From JAHEAO01 sp942492375 (GTDB lineage Bacteria > Pseudomonadota > Alphaproteobacteria > Rhodobacterales > Rhodobacteraceae): DNA of 64,000 bases. The notes beneath the pieces are model-generated. The model had not been told where the DNA came from. It searched no databases and saw only the letters and a program-made list of their open reading frames with translations. A program made the translations under genes and the position numbers. This document shows, one piece after another, positions 26,481-35,519 of the stretch (positions are counted from its first letter, which is position 1; the number at the start of each line of letters is the position of its first letter). Where the stretch lies: positions 62,001 through 126,000 of the forward strand of contig CALOEL010000013.1 in NCBI GenBank assembly GCA_942492375.1, in the 5' to 3' direction.

Positions 26481-27658
26481 TTCGCGGACCCCTTCGCCTT
26501 CTTGTCATATTGCAACGCCATGCGACCGACCTTCTCGCGGGCGATCACCAGCTTTTGGATCTGCGCGGTCCCGTCGCCGATCTGAAGGCCCAGAACGTCG
26601 TTGTAGCGCTGATGATGCGGCAGGTCTGTGGTATAGCCGTAATGCCCGTGCAGGATCAGACACTGGTGCAGAATCTCGCAGGCGGTCTTGGGCAGGTACC
26701 ATTTGCACATCGCTGCCTCGGAGGTGTGGGGCAGGCCGCGGTCCCGCAGGTCCAGCGTGTAGTAGCAAAGCTGGCGCATCATGGTCAGCTGCGTTTCCGC
26801 CTCGGCCAGCGGAAAGCTGACGCCCTGATATTGCACGATCGGCGCGCCGAACGCCTCGCGCTCCTGCACATATGCCCAGGTCTCGTCCACCGAAGCCTGC
26901 GCCGCGCCCAGGCATTCCAGACCGATCAGCGCACGGGAATAGTCGAATCCCATCATGATGGTGCCAAAGGCGCGGTCCTGCTCGGCCATCATGTTTTCGG
27001 CCGGCACGAAGACATCGTCGAAGAACACCGATCCACGCCCGACGGGCTTGGTGCCGATGTCGTCGAAATGCGTGCGCTTGATGCCGGGTTGGTTCAGGTC
27101 GATGAAGAAGGCGCTGACCCCGCGCGAACCGCCATTGGGATCGCCGGTACGGGCAAAGACTACCGCCGCATCGGCCTGGCTGGCAAAACTCATGGAGGTC
27201 TTTTCACCGTTCAGCCGCCAGCCGTTTCCGGATTTCTCGGCCTTCAGAATCAGGTTCGCCGCATCCGAACCGCCGCGCGGCTCGGTTAGGCCCAGACCAA
27301 TGACGGCATCACCCGAAACCACCTTGGGCACCCATTCCGACGCGATGTCGCGCGAGGCGTGCTTGGCAACCATGCCGCCCATGAGCGATCCCAGAAGCTG
27401 CACGTAACTTGCGTTGAAATCGGCATAGGCGATCTCTTCGACGATCAGCCCCGACGTGACAGAGCTTTCGCCCAAGCCGCCGAATTCCTCGGGCAGGTCG
27501 GGGCCGATCAGGCCGAGCGCCCCCATTTCCCTGATCAGGTCACGGTCGAATTCGTGCTTGGCGGCCCGCTCCTGATAGCTGGGGGCCAGCTTTTCGGTGG
27601 CAAAGCGTTTCGCCGTCTCGCGGAACGCTTGTTGGTCCTCTGTAGGCTGAAACTGCAT
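26477..27658 (-). CDS. Acyl-CoA dehydrogenase with Asp at the base position (cyclohexanecarboxyl-CoA-dehydrogenase-like)
   Basis: A 393-residue acyl-CoA dehydrogenase and the first gene of the long minus-strand run. LTEPRGGSDAANLILKAEKSGNGWRLNGEKTSMSF marks the beta-domain. The C-domain reads LHGHYGYTTDLPHHQRYNDVLGLQIGDGTAQIQK, with Asp where most family members have Glu (TEYP). From memory, this HGHYGYxxDLP pattern recalls alicyclic (cyclohexane-1-carboxyl-CoA, AliB-type) dehydrogenases. GGAGGGA precedes ATG 27658. Operator site B lies 43 bases upstream. If the resemblance holds, this enzyme would begin oxidation of a ring-bearing acyl-CoA. Confidence 0.85.
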   Translation of the reverse strand: MQFQPTEDQQAFRETAKRFATEKLAPSYQERAAKHEFDRDLIREMGALGLIGPDLPEEFGGLGESSVTSGLIVEEIAYADFNASYVQLLGSLMGGMVAKHASRDIASEWVPKVVSGDAVIGLGLTEPRGGSDAANLILKAEKSGNGWRLNGEKTSMSFASQADAAVVFARTGDPNGGSRGVSAFFIDLNQPGIKRTHFDDIGTKPVGRGSVFFDDVFVPAENMMAEQDRAFGTIMMGFDYSRALIGLECLGAAQASVDETWAYVQEREAFGAPIVQYQGVSFPLAEAETQLTMMRQLCYYTLDLRDRGLPHTSEAAMCKWYLPKTACEILHQCLILHGHYGYTTDLPHHQRYNDVLGLQIGDGTAQIQKLVIAREKVGRMALQYDKKAKGSAK

Positions 27659-27700
27659 TCCCTCCGCCCTCCCATTGCGGTGAATTCCTCTTTAAAAAAA

Positions 27701-27716
27701 TCTAACAAACGTTAGA
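27701..27716. promoter_or_regulatory. Operator site B (TCTAACAAACGTTAGA) between divergent operons
   Basis: A perfect TCTAAC-N4-GTTAGA palindrome in the 93-base gap between the divergent acyl-CoA dehydrogenase (start 27658) and FadH-like gene (start 27752). GTTAGAAT on the plus strand and GTTAGATT on the minus strand contain TAGAAT and TAGATT, -10-like hexamers in both directions, so one bound repressor could close both promoters. Confidence 0.8.
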
Positions 27717-27751
27717 ATGCAGCGCAAGAGGTGTTTTCAAAGGAGGGGAGC

Positions 27752-29788
27752 ATGATGAAGTCTTTGGATGAAACGGGCTACTGGGCGCTACTTTCACCAA
27801 TCAGCGCGGGCAGAAGGACGTTGCGCAATCGCGTGATAATGGGCTCGATGCATACGCGCCTTGAAACCGAACCTGACGGTATCGCCAGGCAGATTGCCTT
27901 TTATGCGGAGCGGGCCCGCGGCGAGGCGGCGATTTTGGTCACGGGTGGTTTTTCGCCCAATGCCGATGGAATATTTGATCCCGACGGTCCGCGTATCGAT
28001 GATCGGGACGAGGCGCTGAAACTGCGTCCCATCTGCGAAGCAGTCCAGGCCGAAGGTAGCCTGATCTGTGCGCAGCTTCTTCATGCCGGCCGATATGCAA
28101 AGATTGAAGATTGCGTTGCTCCGTCGCCGATTCGCGCGCCGATCAATCGGTACACGCCCCGCGAGATGAGTGATGCAGATATCCGCCGTACAATCTTGGA
28201 TTTCGCCGAAGCCGCTGCCAATGCTCAAGCTGCCGGATTCGACGGTGTCGAGATCATGGGCTCCGAGGGTTATCTCATCAACGAGTTCACCGTCACGCAC
28301 ACGAACAAACGCGAGGATGACTGGGGCGGAAGCGTCGAGAACCGGCATCGCTTTCCGGTCGAGATCGTGCGCGCCGTTCGCGCGGCCTGCGGACCGGATT
28401 TCCTGATCATCTACCGGATCTCTGCCGCGGACCTGATCGAAGAGGGGGCACCGACCGAGGAGATCGCAGCGCTGGCACAGAAGATCGAGAAGGCAGGAGC
28501 CGACATTCTGAACACCGGTATCGGCTGGCACGAAGCGCGTGTACCGACCATAGCCTATCCCGTGCCACGGGGGGCCTGGCGAAAGGCCGCAGCCAACGTG
28601 AAGGCCGCGGTTTCAATTCCGGTAGTGGCCTCGAACCGCATCAACACTCCCGATATCGCGGAGGATATTATTGTTTCCGGCGAGGCGGATATGGTCTCGA
28701 TGGCTCGGCCGTTCCTTGCGGATCCGCATTTCGTGAAGAAGGTGCGCGAAGGCCGCGCCGAGGAAATCAATACCTGCATTGCATGCAACCAAGCCTGTCT
28801 CGATTTCATATTCTCCGACCGACCGGTCGGGTGCCTCGTCAATCCACGAGCCGGGCGCGAAACGGAATTCCGGGACACGCCTGCGGAATTGCCGAGGAAG
28901 GTGGCGGTTGTCGGCGGCGGGGCCGCGGGAATGGCGGCGGCGGCCGAAGCGGCGCGGCTTGGCCATGACGTCACGCTTTTCGAAGCTACGGACGAACTTG
29001 GCGGTCAACTGAACCTGGCGCGCGCGGCGCCGGGTAAGAACGAGTTCAACGAAACCCTTCGTTATTATGCTGGTCAGATGAGAAAGCACGGAGCAAAGCT
29101 GCGGCTGGGACAGCGGGCGCAAGCCGATGATTTGGAGGGTTTCGATCATGTGGTGATCGCGACCGGGGTGGTCCCGCGCATTCCCGATCTGCCGGGCATA
29201 GACCATCCCAGTGTCGCAACCTACGCCGAGATTCTCTCTGGCGCGCGCGTCGCAGGCGAGACTGTTGCGGTGATGGGCGCGGGCGGGATCGGGCACGACG
29301 TGGCCGAGTTCCTCGTGACCGAGCCAGCCGAGGTCCACAACACCGGAACATTCTGCTCGACATGGGGCGTCGATCCGGAATTCGCCGCACCGGGCTCTTT
29401 GGTAAGCGATCCATTAGCGCCAAAACCCTCGCGGCGTAGAGTTGTCATGCTCCAGAGAAAGACTTCGAAGCCCGGTGCAGGGCTCGGCGTCTCGACGAGA
29501 TGGATCCTGCGCAACGCCCTGCGCAAGCATGGAGTGGAGGCCTTGTGCGGCGTGGTCTATGACAGCATCGACGACGACGGGCTGCATATCCTTTTGGACG
29601 GCAAGCCAAGGGTCATTGCCGTCGATACCATCATATTGTGCACTGGCCAGGAACCCGAGCGGAGCTTGGCCGACGAGCTTGCATCGCGCGGCGTTGCGGT
29701 CACAATGATCGGCGGGGCCAAGGAAGCCGCCGAACTCGATGCATTGCGCGCCATTGATGAAGGGGTGCGCTTGGCTCAAAGTTTCTGA
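27752..29788 (+). CDS. fadH: 2,4-dienoyl-CoA reductase (FadH-like, FMN/FAD/Fe-S)
   Basis: A 678-residue flavoprotein of the Old-Yellow-Enzyme plus reductase layout. Residues about 1-330 form the TIM barrel (LSPISAGRRTLRNRVIMGSMHTRLE at the N-terminus). The CIACNQAC...C cluster near residue 340 would hold the 4Fe-4S centre. GGGAAGMAAAAEAA near 390 is the FAD site, and GAGGIGHD is a later dinucleotide motif. It would reduce 2,4-dienoyl-CoA esters formed from unsaturated chains. AGGAGG lies five bases before ATG 27752 and eight before a second ATG at 27755; GTG 27731 has no such site. It is divergent from the long catabolic run and shares operator B. Confidence 0.9.
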   Translation: MMKSLDETGYWALLSPISAGRRTLRNRVIMGSMHTRLETEPDGIARQIAFYAERARGEAAILVTGGFSPNADGIFDPDGPRIDDRDEALKLRPICEAVQAEGSLICAQLLHAGRYAKIEDCVAPSPIRAPINRYTPREMSDADIRRTILDFAEAAANAQAAGFDGVEIMGSEGYLINEFTVTHTNKREDDWGGSVENRHRFPVEIVRAVRAACGPDFLIIYRISAADLIEEGAPTEEIAALAQKIEKAGADILNTGIGWHEARVPTIAYPVPRGAWRKAAANVKAAVSIPVVASNRINTPDIAEDIIVSGEADMVSMARPFLADPHFVKKVREGRAEEINTCIACNQACLDFIFSDRPVGCLVNPRAGRETEFRDTPAELPRKVAVVGGGAAGMAAAAEAARLGHDVTLFEATDELGGQLNLARAAPGKNEFNETLRYYAGQMRKHGAKLRLGQRAQADDLEGFDHVVIATGVVPRIPDLPGIDHPSVATYAEILSGARVAGETVAVMGAGGIGHDVAEFLVTEPAEVHNTGTFCSTWGVDPEFAAPGSLVSDPLAPKPSRRRVVMLQRKTSKPGAGLGVSTRWILRNALRKHGVEALCGVVYDSIDDDGLHILLDGKPRVIAVDTIILCTGQEPERSLADELASRGVAVTMIGGAKEAAELDALRAIDEGVRLAQSF

Positions 29789-29815
29789 GATGGCACCGTA
29801 ACAATGGAGGATGCG

Positions 29816-31336
29816 ATGCTGCCTGAGGTACTGCGCGCGGGCCGCGCTGATCTGTACTCGGTCTTCCGCACCTGCGCGGTGGGGAGGGACGGCGCGCTTG
29901 CGGTCGAGGATGGCGAGACCCGCCGCAGCTATGGCGAACTGCTCGACCGTGTGGATCGCTTGGCGTCGGTGCTTCTGTCGCGAGGGGTGGCGCCCGGCGA
30001 CAGGATCGCCATCCTGTCGCATAACCGCGTCGAGTATCTTGAGCTGGAACTTGCGGCGGCGAGAATCGGCGCCATTGTCGCCTGCCTGAACTGGCGGCTC
30101 GCCGCGCCCGAGCTGAAGCATTGCATCGAACTGGTCGAACCGGTGCTGGCCGTGGCCGAACCCGAATTGCGTGATGCCTTTCGCGCAGTGTCGGATCTGC
30201 CCGGCCTGGAGATCGGACCCGAATGGGAGCAGGCGCTGGCCTCGGCGAACCCCGACCCGCGCACCGGCACGCTGGTGGATGATCCTGAGGCTGGCCTCAC
30301 GATACTCTATACCTCGGGAACAACCGGGTTGCCGAAAGGCGCCCTAATCAGCCACCGTGCCCATATCGCGCGTGCCATGGCCTTTGCGGCGCAGCTTGCG
30401 CTGGATCCCGATGACGGTTTCATCGCATGGGCGCCAATGTTTCACATGGCATCGACCGATCAAGCGCTGGCGACGCTTCTGCGTGGCGGGACTGTGGTGA
30501 TGGTGGATGGACTGCAGCCCTCGGTCATGAATGAGGCGCTGTCACGCCACAGGATTGGCTGGTTCGTGATGATGCCCGGGGCGCTTGAGGCCTTCATCGC
30601 CGAACGGCGCGCCAATCCACTGCCGTTGAAAGGGATCAGGGTCTGCGGCGCGATGGCCGATCTGGTGCCGCCGCACCAGATCGCGGAACTGACGGGTCTT
30701 CTCGGTGCGCCCTATCTGAATTCCTTCGGAGCCACAGAAACCGGTCTGCCGCCGGGCACCGCCGATCTGATCGCCCCCGGTGTCGCGCCCGAGACATTGT
30801 CCAAACGGATCAGCGCATTTTGCGAGGTTCGGCTGGTGGATCCCGAGGATCGTGACGTCCCGATCGGATCGCCCGGCGAAATGGCGTTGCGTGGACCGAC
30901 CCTGTTTTCAGGATACTGGAATGCCGACGACACCAACGTCAGCGACTTCCGCAACGGTTTCTTTCATATGGGCGATCTGTTCCGTCGAAACCGCGATGGT
31001 ACAATCGATTTCGTGGACCGGGTGAAATACCTGATCAAGACCGGCGGCGAGAACGTCTATCCAGCTGAAATCGAGCGTGTGCTGCTTGCGCATCCAGGTG
31101 TGGTCGATGCAGCGGTTGTGCGGGCGCTCGATGCGAAATGGGGTGAAAGCCCTGTTGCGTTTGTCGCATGCGGCAACGATGGACCGAGCGCCGAAGAGTT
31201 GATGCAGTTATGCCGCGAGAAGCTGGCGGGCTACAAGCGCCCGCGCGAGTTCCAGTTCATCGCATTCGAGGATTTTCCGCGCTCGACGAGCGGCAAGATC
31301 CAGCGCCACATCCTGGAAAGCCGGTTGACGAACTGA
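29816..31336 (+). CDS. Acyl-CoA synthetase, AMP-binding (FadD/class I ligase type)
   Basis: A 506-residue adenylate-forming ligase of medium length. It has YTSGTTGLPKG (about 168-178), FGATETGLPPG, MGDLFRRN, the hinge DRVKYLIKTGGENVYPAEIE, and the C-terminal Lys in RSTSGKIQRHIL. It would make an acyl-CoA for the neighbouring FadH-like reductase, from which it is separated by 27 bases. I chose ATG 29816 because GGAGG lies five bases upstream; ATG 29804 is in frame but has no ribosome site. It is the second AMP-binding gene of several in the window; its substrate is unknown. Confidence 0.9.
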   Translation: MLPEVLRAGRADLYSVFRTCAVGRDGALAVEDGETRRSYGELLDRVDRLASVLLSRGVAPGDRIAILSHNRVEYLELELAAARIGAIVACLNWRLAAPELKHCIELVEPVLAVAEPELRDAFRAVSDLPGLEIGPEWEQALASANPDPRTGTLVDDPEAGLTILYTSGTTGLPKGALISHRAHIARAMAFAAQLALDPDDGFIAWAPMFHMASTDQALATLLRGGTVVMVDGLQPSVMNEALSRHRIGWFVMMPGALEAFIAERRANPLPLKGIRVCGAMADLVPPHQIAELTGLLGAPYLNSFGATETGLPPGTADLIAPGVAPETLSKRISAFCEVRLVDPEDRDVPIGSPGEMALRGPTLFSGYWNADDTNVSDFRNGFFHMGDLFRRNRDGTIDFVDRVKYLIKTGGENVYPAEIERVLLAHPGVVDAAVVRALDAKWGESPVAFVACGNDGPSAEELMQLCREKLAGYKRPREFQFIAFEDFPRSTSGKIQRHILESRLTN

Positions 31337-31355
31337 GAGGCCGCCGGCGGGAGAA

Positions 31356-31373
31356 CCGGAGTTGAAGCTCCGG
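31356..31373. terminator. Hairpin CCGGAG-N6-CTCCGG between convergent genes
   Basis: A perfect 6-bp hairpin, CCGGAG TTGAAG CTCCGG, lies 20 bases past the ligase stop and before the convergent thioesterase end at 31418. No T-tract follows in either direction, so as an intrinsic terminator it would be weak. Confidence 0.3.
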
Positions 31374-31417
31374 GCAACCGATCGACCGGCCGTCAACCGA
31401 CCAAGCGGCTTGCAGCC

Positions 31418-31873
31418 TTATCCGGCCACGCCCGTCCGCCCGACAAGGGCCATCAGCGTTCCGGTCATCGCGGCGACGAGCCTTTCGTCCCCGCCCTTCA
31501 CCGCAAAGGCGCGCGCCTCGCAGATCGTCAGGGTGCGCCCCGGCTTGACCACATCCGCGACGAATCGAAACCGCTCGCCGTCTGCCGGGTTGAGCAGGTT
31601 GATCTTGAATTCCACGGTCAGCACCGCGGCCTCGGCGGGCATCAGAGAGAAGGCCGCATAGCCGCAGGCACTGTCGAGCGCGGTCGACACGATCCCGGCG
31701 TGCAGAAATCCGTGCTGTTGAGTCAAGGCATCATTATGTACCATCTCCAGCACGATACGACCGGGCGAGAGTCCGGCAATACCGATCCCCAGCGTTTGCA
31801 TCACCTTCTGGCGCTCGAAACTGTCGCGCACGCGCGCGTCATAGTCAGGATTCTTAGGTTCGAATTCCGGCAT
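31418..31873 (-). CDS. PaaI-family hot-dog thioesterase
   Basis: A 151-residue hot-dog protein of the PaaI type, which hydrolyses acyl- or aryl-CoA esters. QHGFLHAGIVSTALDSACGYAA is the characteristic helix segment, with GxxHxG at its start and the acid residue a few positions on, followed by VEFKINLLNPADGE. It would free CoA from stalled intermediates. GGGAG precedes ATG 31873. It lies 22 bases after the AraC-type gene on the same strand and ends convergently with the AMP-binding ligase. Two further hot-dog genes lie at 37764 and 38167. Confidence 0.85.
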   Translation of the reverse strand: MPEFEPKNPDYDARVRDSFERQKVMQTLGIGIAGLSPGRIVLEMVHNDALTQQHGFLHAGIVSTALDSACGYAAFSLMPAEAAVLTVEFKINLLNPADGERFRFVADVVKPGRTLTICEARAFAVKGGDERLVAAMTGTLMALVGRTGVAG

Positions 31874-31895
31874 AGACTGTCTTGCACTCCCTTTT

Positions 31896-32633
31896 TCAGC
31901 GATCGATGATCAGTCTTAACTGGCTATTCAACCTGTTATCTTGGAAAAAACGGCCATCGGATGGTGCTGCTGCCTGAAGGCGAATCGCGCCGGGGGGCTT
32001 CCCGGCGAAGGCGCGGCAGGCGGCCGACATGTGCGACTGGTCGTAATAGCCGGTGTCGAGCGCCAATTCGCCCAGGGGTTGTGCGTGTTTGGCAAGCCCG
32101 CCTAGTAAATGCCGAAATCGACGGGTTGCGGCTAGCCGCCGGCGCGACATGCCCGTTGCCGCCCGGATGCTGCGCCTCTCGCTGCGAGCGCTGGTAGGCG
32201 CCGTGCCGACCGCAGGGAAGCCTAGTTCGCAGGCAAGCCGGTCAAGCGCGGCTACAAGCGGAACAAGAGTCTCGTTGCCGATGGCAAAGTTTAGCAGGAA
32301 ACGGGCCAGTTCGACGAGAGATGCCTCGGGCGGAAGCCGTTCGGGCGCGGAAGCGAGTCGTAGCCCTGCCAACACTCCCCGGAAGGGCGCTATCCGCAGG
32401 CTGAACGCGGGGCGGGGTGGCGTCAGGGCCGGGCGGGGGAGGGCATTTTTCCCCTGAAGCGGGTCGAATGCGAAGGAAAGCGTGAAGAGGTCCGTGGCAA
32501 AACGGCCGCTGCCATGTCCCGTGAGGTGACCCCAATCGCGGTAGACGAAGAGGTGGTCTACCGCAGCCGCCGCCCCGGCCGGTGGCGTCAACTCCAGATA
32601 AAGCGGCGCCGTCCGTTCACCCGCCGAAGGCAT
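31896..32633 (-). CDS. AraC-family transcriptional regulator
   Basis: A 245-residue regulator with an N-terminal part of unassigned fold and a C-terminal double-helix AraC domain (about 165-225). GMSRRRLAATRRFRHLL and LALDTGYYDQSHMSAACRAFAGKPPGAIR are typical of its two HTH units. It probably controls some gene nearby in response to a small ligand. ATG 32633 overlaps the NmrA-like gene's 3' end by 17 bases; the frame is open to 32681 and the start is uncertain. It is the only AraC-type gene in the window and is not obviously tied to the TCTAAC palindromes. Confidence 0.78.
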   Translation of the reverse strand: MPSAGERTAPLYLELTPPAGAAAAVDHLFVYRDWGHLTGHGSGRFATDLFTLSFAFDPLQGKNALPRPALTPPRPAFSLRIAPFRGVLAGLRLASAPERLPPEASLVELARFLLNFAIGNETLVPLVAALDRLACELGFPAVGTAPTSARSERRSIRAATGMSRRRLAATRRFRHLLGGLAKHAQPLGELALDTGYYDQSHMSAACRAFAGKPPGAIRLQAAAPSDGRFFQDNRLNSQLRLIIDR

Positions 32634-33471
32634 TCCGGTGCTCGGCCACGAAATCGGCAAAACGGCGCGCCGGGTGTCCAAGCACGTCGCTCACCGTGTT
32701 CTCGATGCCGGCGAGGTAACCCTTGGGTGCGATCGAAGCCAGTTCCATCATGGCCGCCGCAACCTCGTCCTGCATCCCACCGGCGATCATCGCCGCCTTT
32801 GCGTCCGCGGCCGACAGCGGCGCGCAAGCGACCTGCCGACCCGTCGCTTCCGACAGAATCGCCGCAATCTCTTCTCCAGACAGGGCCTCGGGACCTGTCA
32901 GGCCATAGGACTTGCCTTCATGCCCCGCGCCGGTCAGCGCCTCGGCCGCGACGTCAGCAATGTCGCGGGCGTCGATCCAAGCCACAGGCCCCCCCAGATC
33001 GTCGTAATAAACCCCGTCCCTTGCGATGCTGCCGGCCTGCCACAACAGGTTCTGCATGAAATAGGTCGGCTGAACGAAGGTCCAGTCCAGGCCGCTTTTC
33101 TTCAGCAGTTCCTGGGTTTCCGAATGCCACATGCCAAAGGTCAGCCTGGCTTTGGGCGAGGCGCCAAGTCCGGTGGCCAGAACGACGTGGCGCACCCCTG
33201 CCACCTTCGCCGCTTCGATCGCATCGGCCTTCCAGCGGCGCATGTGCCCGTGCGCGGGTGTCACCAAATAGATCCGTTCAGCCGCTAAACAGGCCCGATT
33301 CAGCGCAGCGGGATCGGTGAAATCGGCAACGACAGCCTCGCAACCCTTGGCCGCGAGGGTTTCGACCTTGGCCGGATCGCTGGTGACTGCGCGCACTTTC
33401 GCGCCCTTGGCCAATAGCGTATCGACAAGGGGGGCGCCGGTGGTGCCGGTTGCTCCGAAGACGGTAATCAT
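32617..33471 (-). CDS. NmrA-like NAD(P)-binding protein (atypical SDR)
   Basis: A 284-residue Rossmann protein beginning MITVFGATGTTGAPLVDTLLAKG, with the extended/atypical-SDR glycine motif GATGTTG. It has no classical YxxxK site, as in NmrA/QOR2-like redox sensors or quinone reductases. The segment HVVLATGLGASPKARLTFGMWHSETQELLKKSGLDWTFVQP (about residues 95-135) is typical of NmrA-like proteins. ATG 33471 overlaps the Acs-like gene's stop as ATGA, fixing the start. Function unknown; it may sense the NADP redox state or reduce a small substrate. Confidence 0.8.
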   Translation of the reverse strand: MITVFGATGTTGAPLVDTLLAKGAKVRAVTSDPAKVETLAAKGCEAVVADFTDPAALNRACLAAERIYLVTPAHGHMRRWKADAIEAAKVAGVRHVVLATGLGASPKARLTFGMWHSETQELLKKSGLDWTFVQPTYFMQNLLWQAGSIARDGVYYDDLGGPVAWIDARDIADVAAEALTGAGHEGKSYGLTGPEALSGEEIAAILSEATGRQVACAPLSAADAKAAMIAGGMQDEVAAAMMELASIAPKGYLAGIENTVSDVLGHPARRFADFVAEHRNAFGG

Positions 33472-35405
33472 GATTTGTCCTTTCGCAGGGCGGCGATGGC
33501 TTCCATCGTCTCGGGGTTGCTGACAGAGGACAGGTCGCCCGGATCCTCGCCCAGAAAAGCGGCGCGCACGAGCCGGCGCATCGTCTTCATGCTGCGGGTC
33601 TTGGGAAGCGCCTCGACGAAATGGATCTCGCGCGGGCGGAAGGGCTTGGAAACGATCTCTCCCACGCGGTCCTTGAGCTGCTCCACGAGTGCCGCGTCGG
33701 GCAACACACCGGGCGACGCGACGCAGACGCAGACCACCGCCACGCCTTTCAGATCGTCCGGGGCAGCGATGGCCGCCGCGTCCACCACCTTCCCCGTCTC
33801 GGTCAGCGCCGCCTCGATCTCGGGCGGGCCGATGCGCTTGCCGGCAATGTTCAACGTATCGTCCGAGCGGCCGAGGATATACCATGTGCCATCCGGATCG
33901 CGGCGCACCCAGTCGCCGTGCCGCCAGATGCCGGGGAAGGTAGACCAGTAGGTTTCGAGATAGCGTTCCCGGTCTCCCCAAATGGTCGGTGTCAGCCCGA
34001 TCGGCGGTTGGGTCACGACCAGTTCGCCAACCTCGCCCGGCGCGGCTTCGCTTCCGTCCACGCGCAGCACTTTTGCGCCGACCCCCAGTGCTTGAGCAGA
34101 GAATCCACCGGGTTTGACCTCGTGCAATACGGTTGAAGTCAGGATCGCGCCGAACAACTCGGTCCCGCCTGAAATGTTGAGCGGTACCGCGCGGCGGCGG
34201 CAGATATGGTCGAGATGCCACAGCCAGGCGTCATCGGTCCAAGGTTCGCCGGTCGAGGCGACGATGCGTAACGGCGAAAGGACGTAGCCGGAAAGTGGCC
34301 CGGGATCCTGGGTCATGAACTGCCGCACCAGCGTGGGGGCGACGCCAAGGTGGGTGACGCCCATCTCCGAGGCCAGGCGCAGCAGCCGGAAGGGGTCGTC
34401 CGGCATCGAGGGCGCACCCTCGGCGAGCACCAGCGTGGCGCCCGAAAGCAGCACCGACAGAAGCGTGAGTGGCCCCATCACCCAGCCCATGTCAGTCATC
34501 CATAAATGACGATCGTCGCGTTTCATGTCGAGGCACAGCAAGAAGTCGGCCGTGGCCTTGGCCTGGACGCCGAGATGGGTATGAACCACGCCCTTGGGCT
34601 TGCCAGTCGTACCCGAGGTGTAGGCGATAAGCAGGGGCGCATCGGCGTCTACCGGATAGGCGGGACGCCTCGCGTCAGCTTTGCCGACGGTCTCCTGCCA
34701 GTCGAGATCGCGGACTGGATCGGCCACTATGCCGCCGAACCGCCGCAGGCTGAGCACGGTATGGACAAGTGGCACCTCCTTCAGGGCTTCGGCCAGCGTC
34801 GCCTCCATCCAGACGGGTTTTCTCCGCCGGGGCGTCGCATCTGCCGTCAGCACCGCAACGGCACGGGCATCGTTCAGACGGGTGGCGATGGCGTGCGCGG
34901 CAAAACCGGAGAACAGCGGCACCGCCACGGCGCCCAACCGTGCGATGCCCAGAAGCGCCGCCTCGATTTCCGGAATCATCGGCATGTAGATACCTACCGC
35001 CTGTCCGGGCTCCACCCCGCGAGCGGCAAGGGCCGATGCGACGCGGGCGGCCTCGGCGGCAAGCTCGGCATAGGTCCAGCGGCGGCGGCTTCCATCCTCG
35101 CCAACCCAGTCGATCGCGGTCTTGTCGCCAAGTTTTCCCGCGATGCGGGCGTCGAGACAGGTCTCTGTCAGATTCAGGGTACCCCCGACAGCCCATCGGA
35201 TCGAATCTGGCCCCGCGGATATATCCCGCAGTTGCGTATAGGGACGATTGAACCGGATACCGGCATAGCCGATTATCCGACCCCAGAACCATTCCGGTTC
35301 GGCGTTGGCGCGTTTGACGAGACCTTCGTAACTGCCCGCACCACAATCATCAATGAACGCCGCGAGCGTGCTTGCTCGTTGAATAACAGGGTCCGGTTGG
35401 AACAT
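33468..35405 (-). CDS. Acetyl/acetoacetyl-CoA synthetase-like AMP-binding ligase
   Basis: A 645-residue ligase of the acetyl-CoA synthetase (Acs)/acetoacetyl-CoA synthetase type, longer than FadD enzymes because of an N-terminal ACS domain (WFWGRIIGYAGIRFNRPYTQ). It has YTSGTTGKPKGVVHTHLG, SGGTELFG, HGDWVRRDPDGTWYILGRSDDTLNIAGKRIGP and the C-terminal TRSMKTMRR with the catalytic Lys. It could activate acetoacetate released by an HMG-CoA lyase, or another short acid. ATG 35405 has GAGG seven bases upstream and is favoured over 35426. A strong hairpin plus T-run lies only 15-47 bases before it. Confidence 0.86.
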   Translation of the reverse strand: MFQPDPVIQRASTLAAFIDDCGAGSYEGLVKRANAEPEWFWGRIIGYAGIRFNRPYTQLRDISAGPDSIRWAVGGTLNLTETCLDARIAGKLGDKTAIDWVGEDGSRRRWTYAELAAEAARVASALAARGVEPGQAVGIYMPMIPEIEAALLGIARLGAVAVPLFSGFAAHAIATRLNDARAVAVLTADATPRRRKPVWMEATLAEALKEVPLVHTVLSLRRFGGIVADPVRDLDWQETVGKADARRPAYPVDADAPLLIAYTSGTTGKPKGVVHTHLGVQAKATADFLLCLDMKRDDRHLWMTDMGWVMGPLTLLSVLLSGATLVLAEGAPSMPDDPFRLLRLASEMGVTHLGVAPTLVRQFMTQDPGPLSGYVLSPLRIVASTGEPWTDDAWLWHLDHICRRRAVPLNISGGTELFGAILTSTVLHEVKPGGFSAQALGVGAKVLRVDGSEAAPGEVGELVVTQPPIGLTPTIWGDRERYLETYWSTFPGIWRHGDWVRRDPDGTWYILGRSDDTLNIAGKRIGPPEIEAALTETGKVVDAAAIAAPDDLKGVAVVCVCVASPGVLPDAALVEQLKDRVGEIVSKPFRPREIHFVEALPKTRSMKTMRRLVRAAFLGEDPGDLSSVSNPETMEAIAALRKDKS

Positions 35406-35419
35406 TCTCTGCCTCGCAT

Positions 35420-35452
35420 GAAACAAAAAAAGGCCGCACCTGAGGCGCGGCC
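35420..35452 (-). terminator. Rho-independent terminator between the SDR and the Acs-like gene
   Basis: On the minus strand GGCCGCGCC-TCA-GGTGCGGCC (35452-35432, nine pairs including one G-T) is followed by TTTTTTTGTTT. This is a textbook intrinsic terminator for the SDR at 35520. Its T-run ends about 15 bases before the ATG of the Acs-like gene, so that gene needs either read-through or a promoter overlapping the hairpin. Confidence 0.8.
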
Positions 35453-35519
35453 AGTTGGGGAGGATACTTAGACACGCCTCGACCGCGATGGCACTTGATT
35501 GGACGTATTCATTTTTCGA

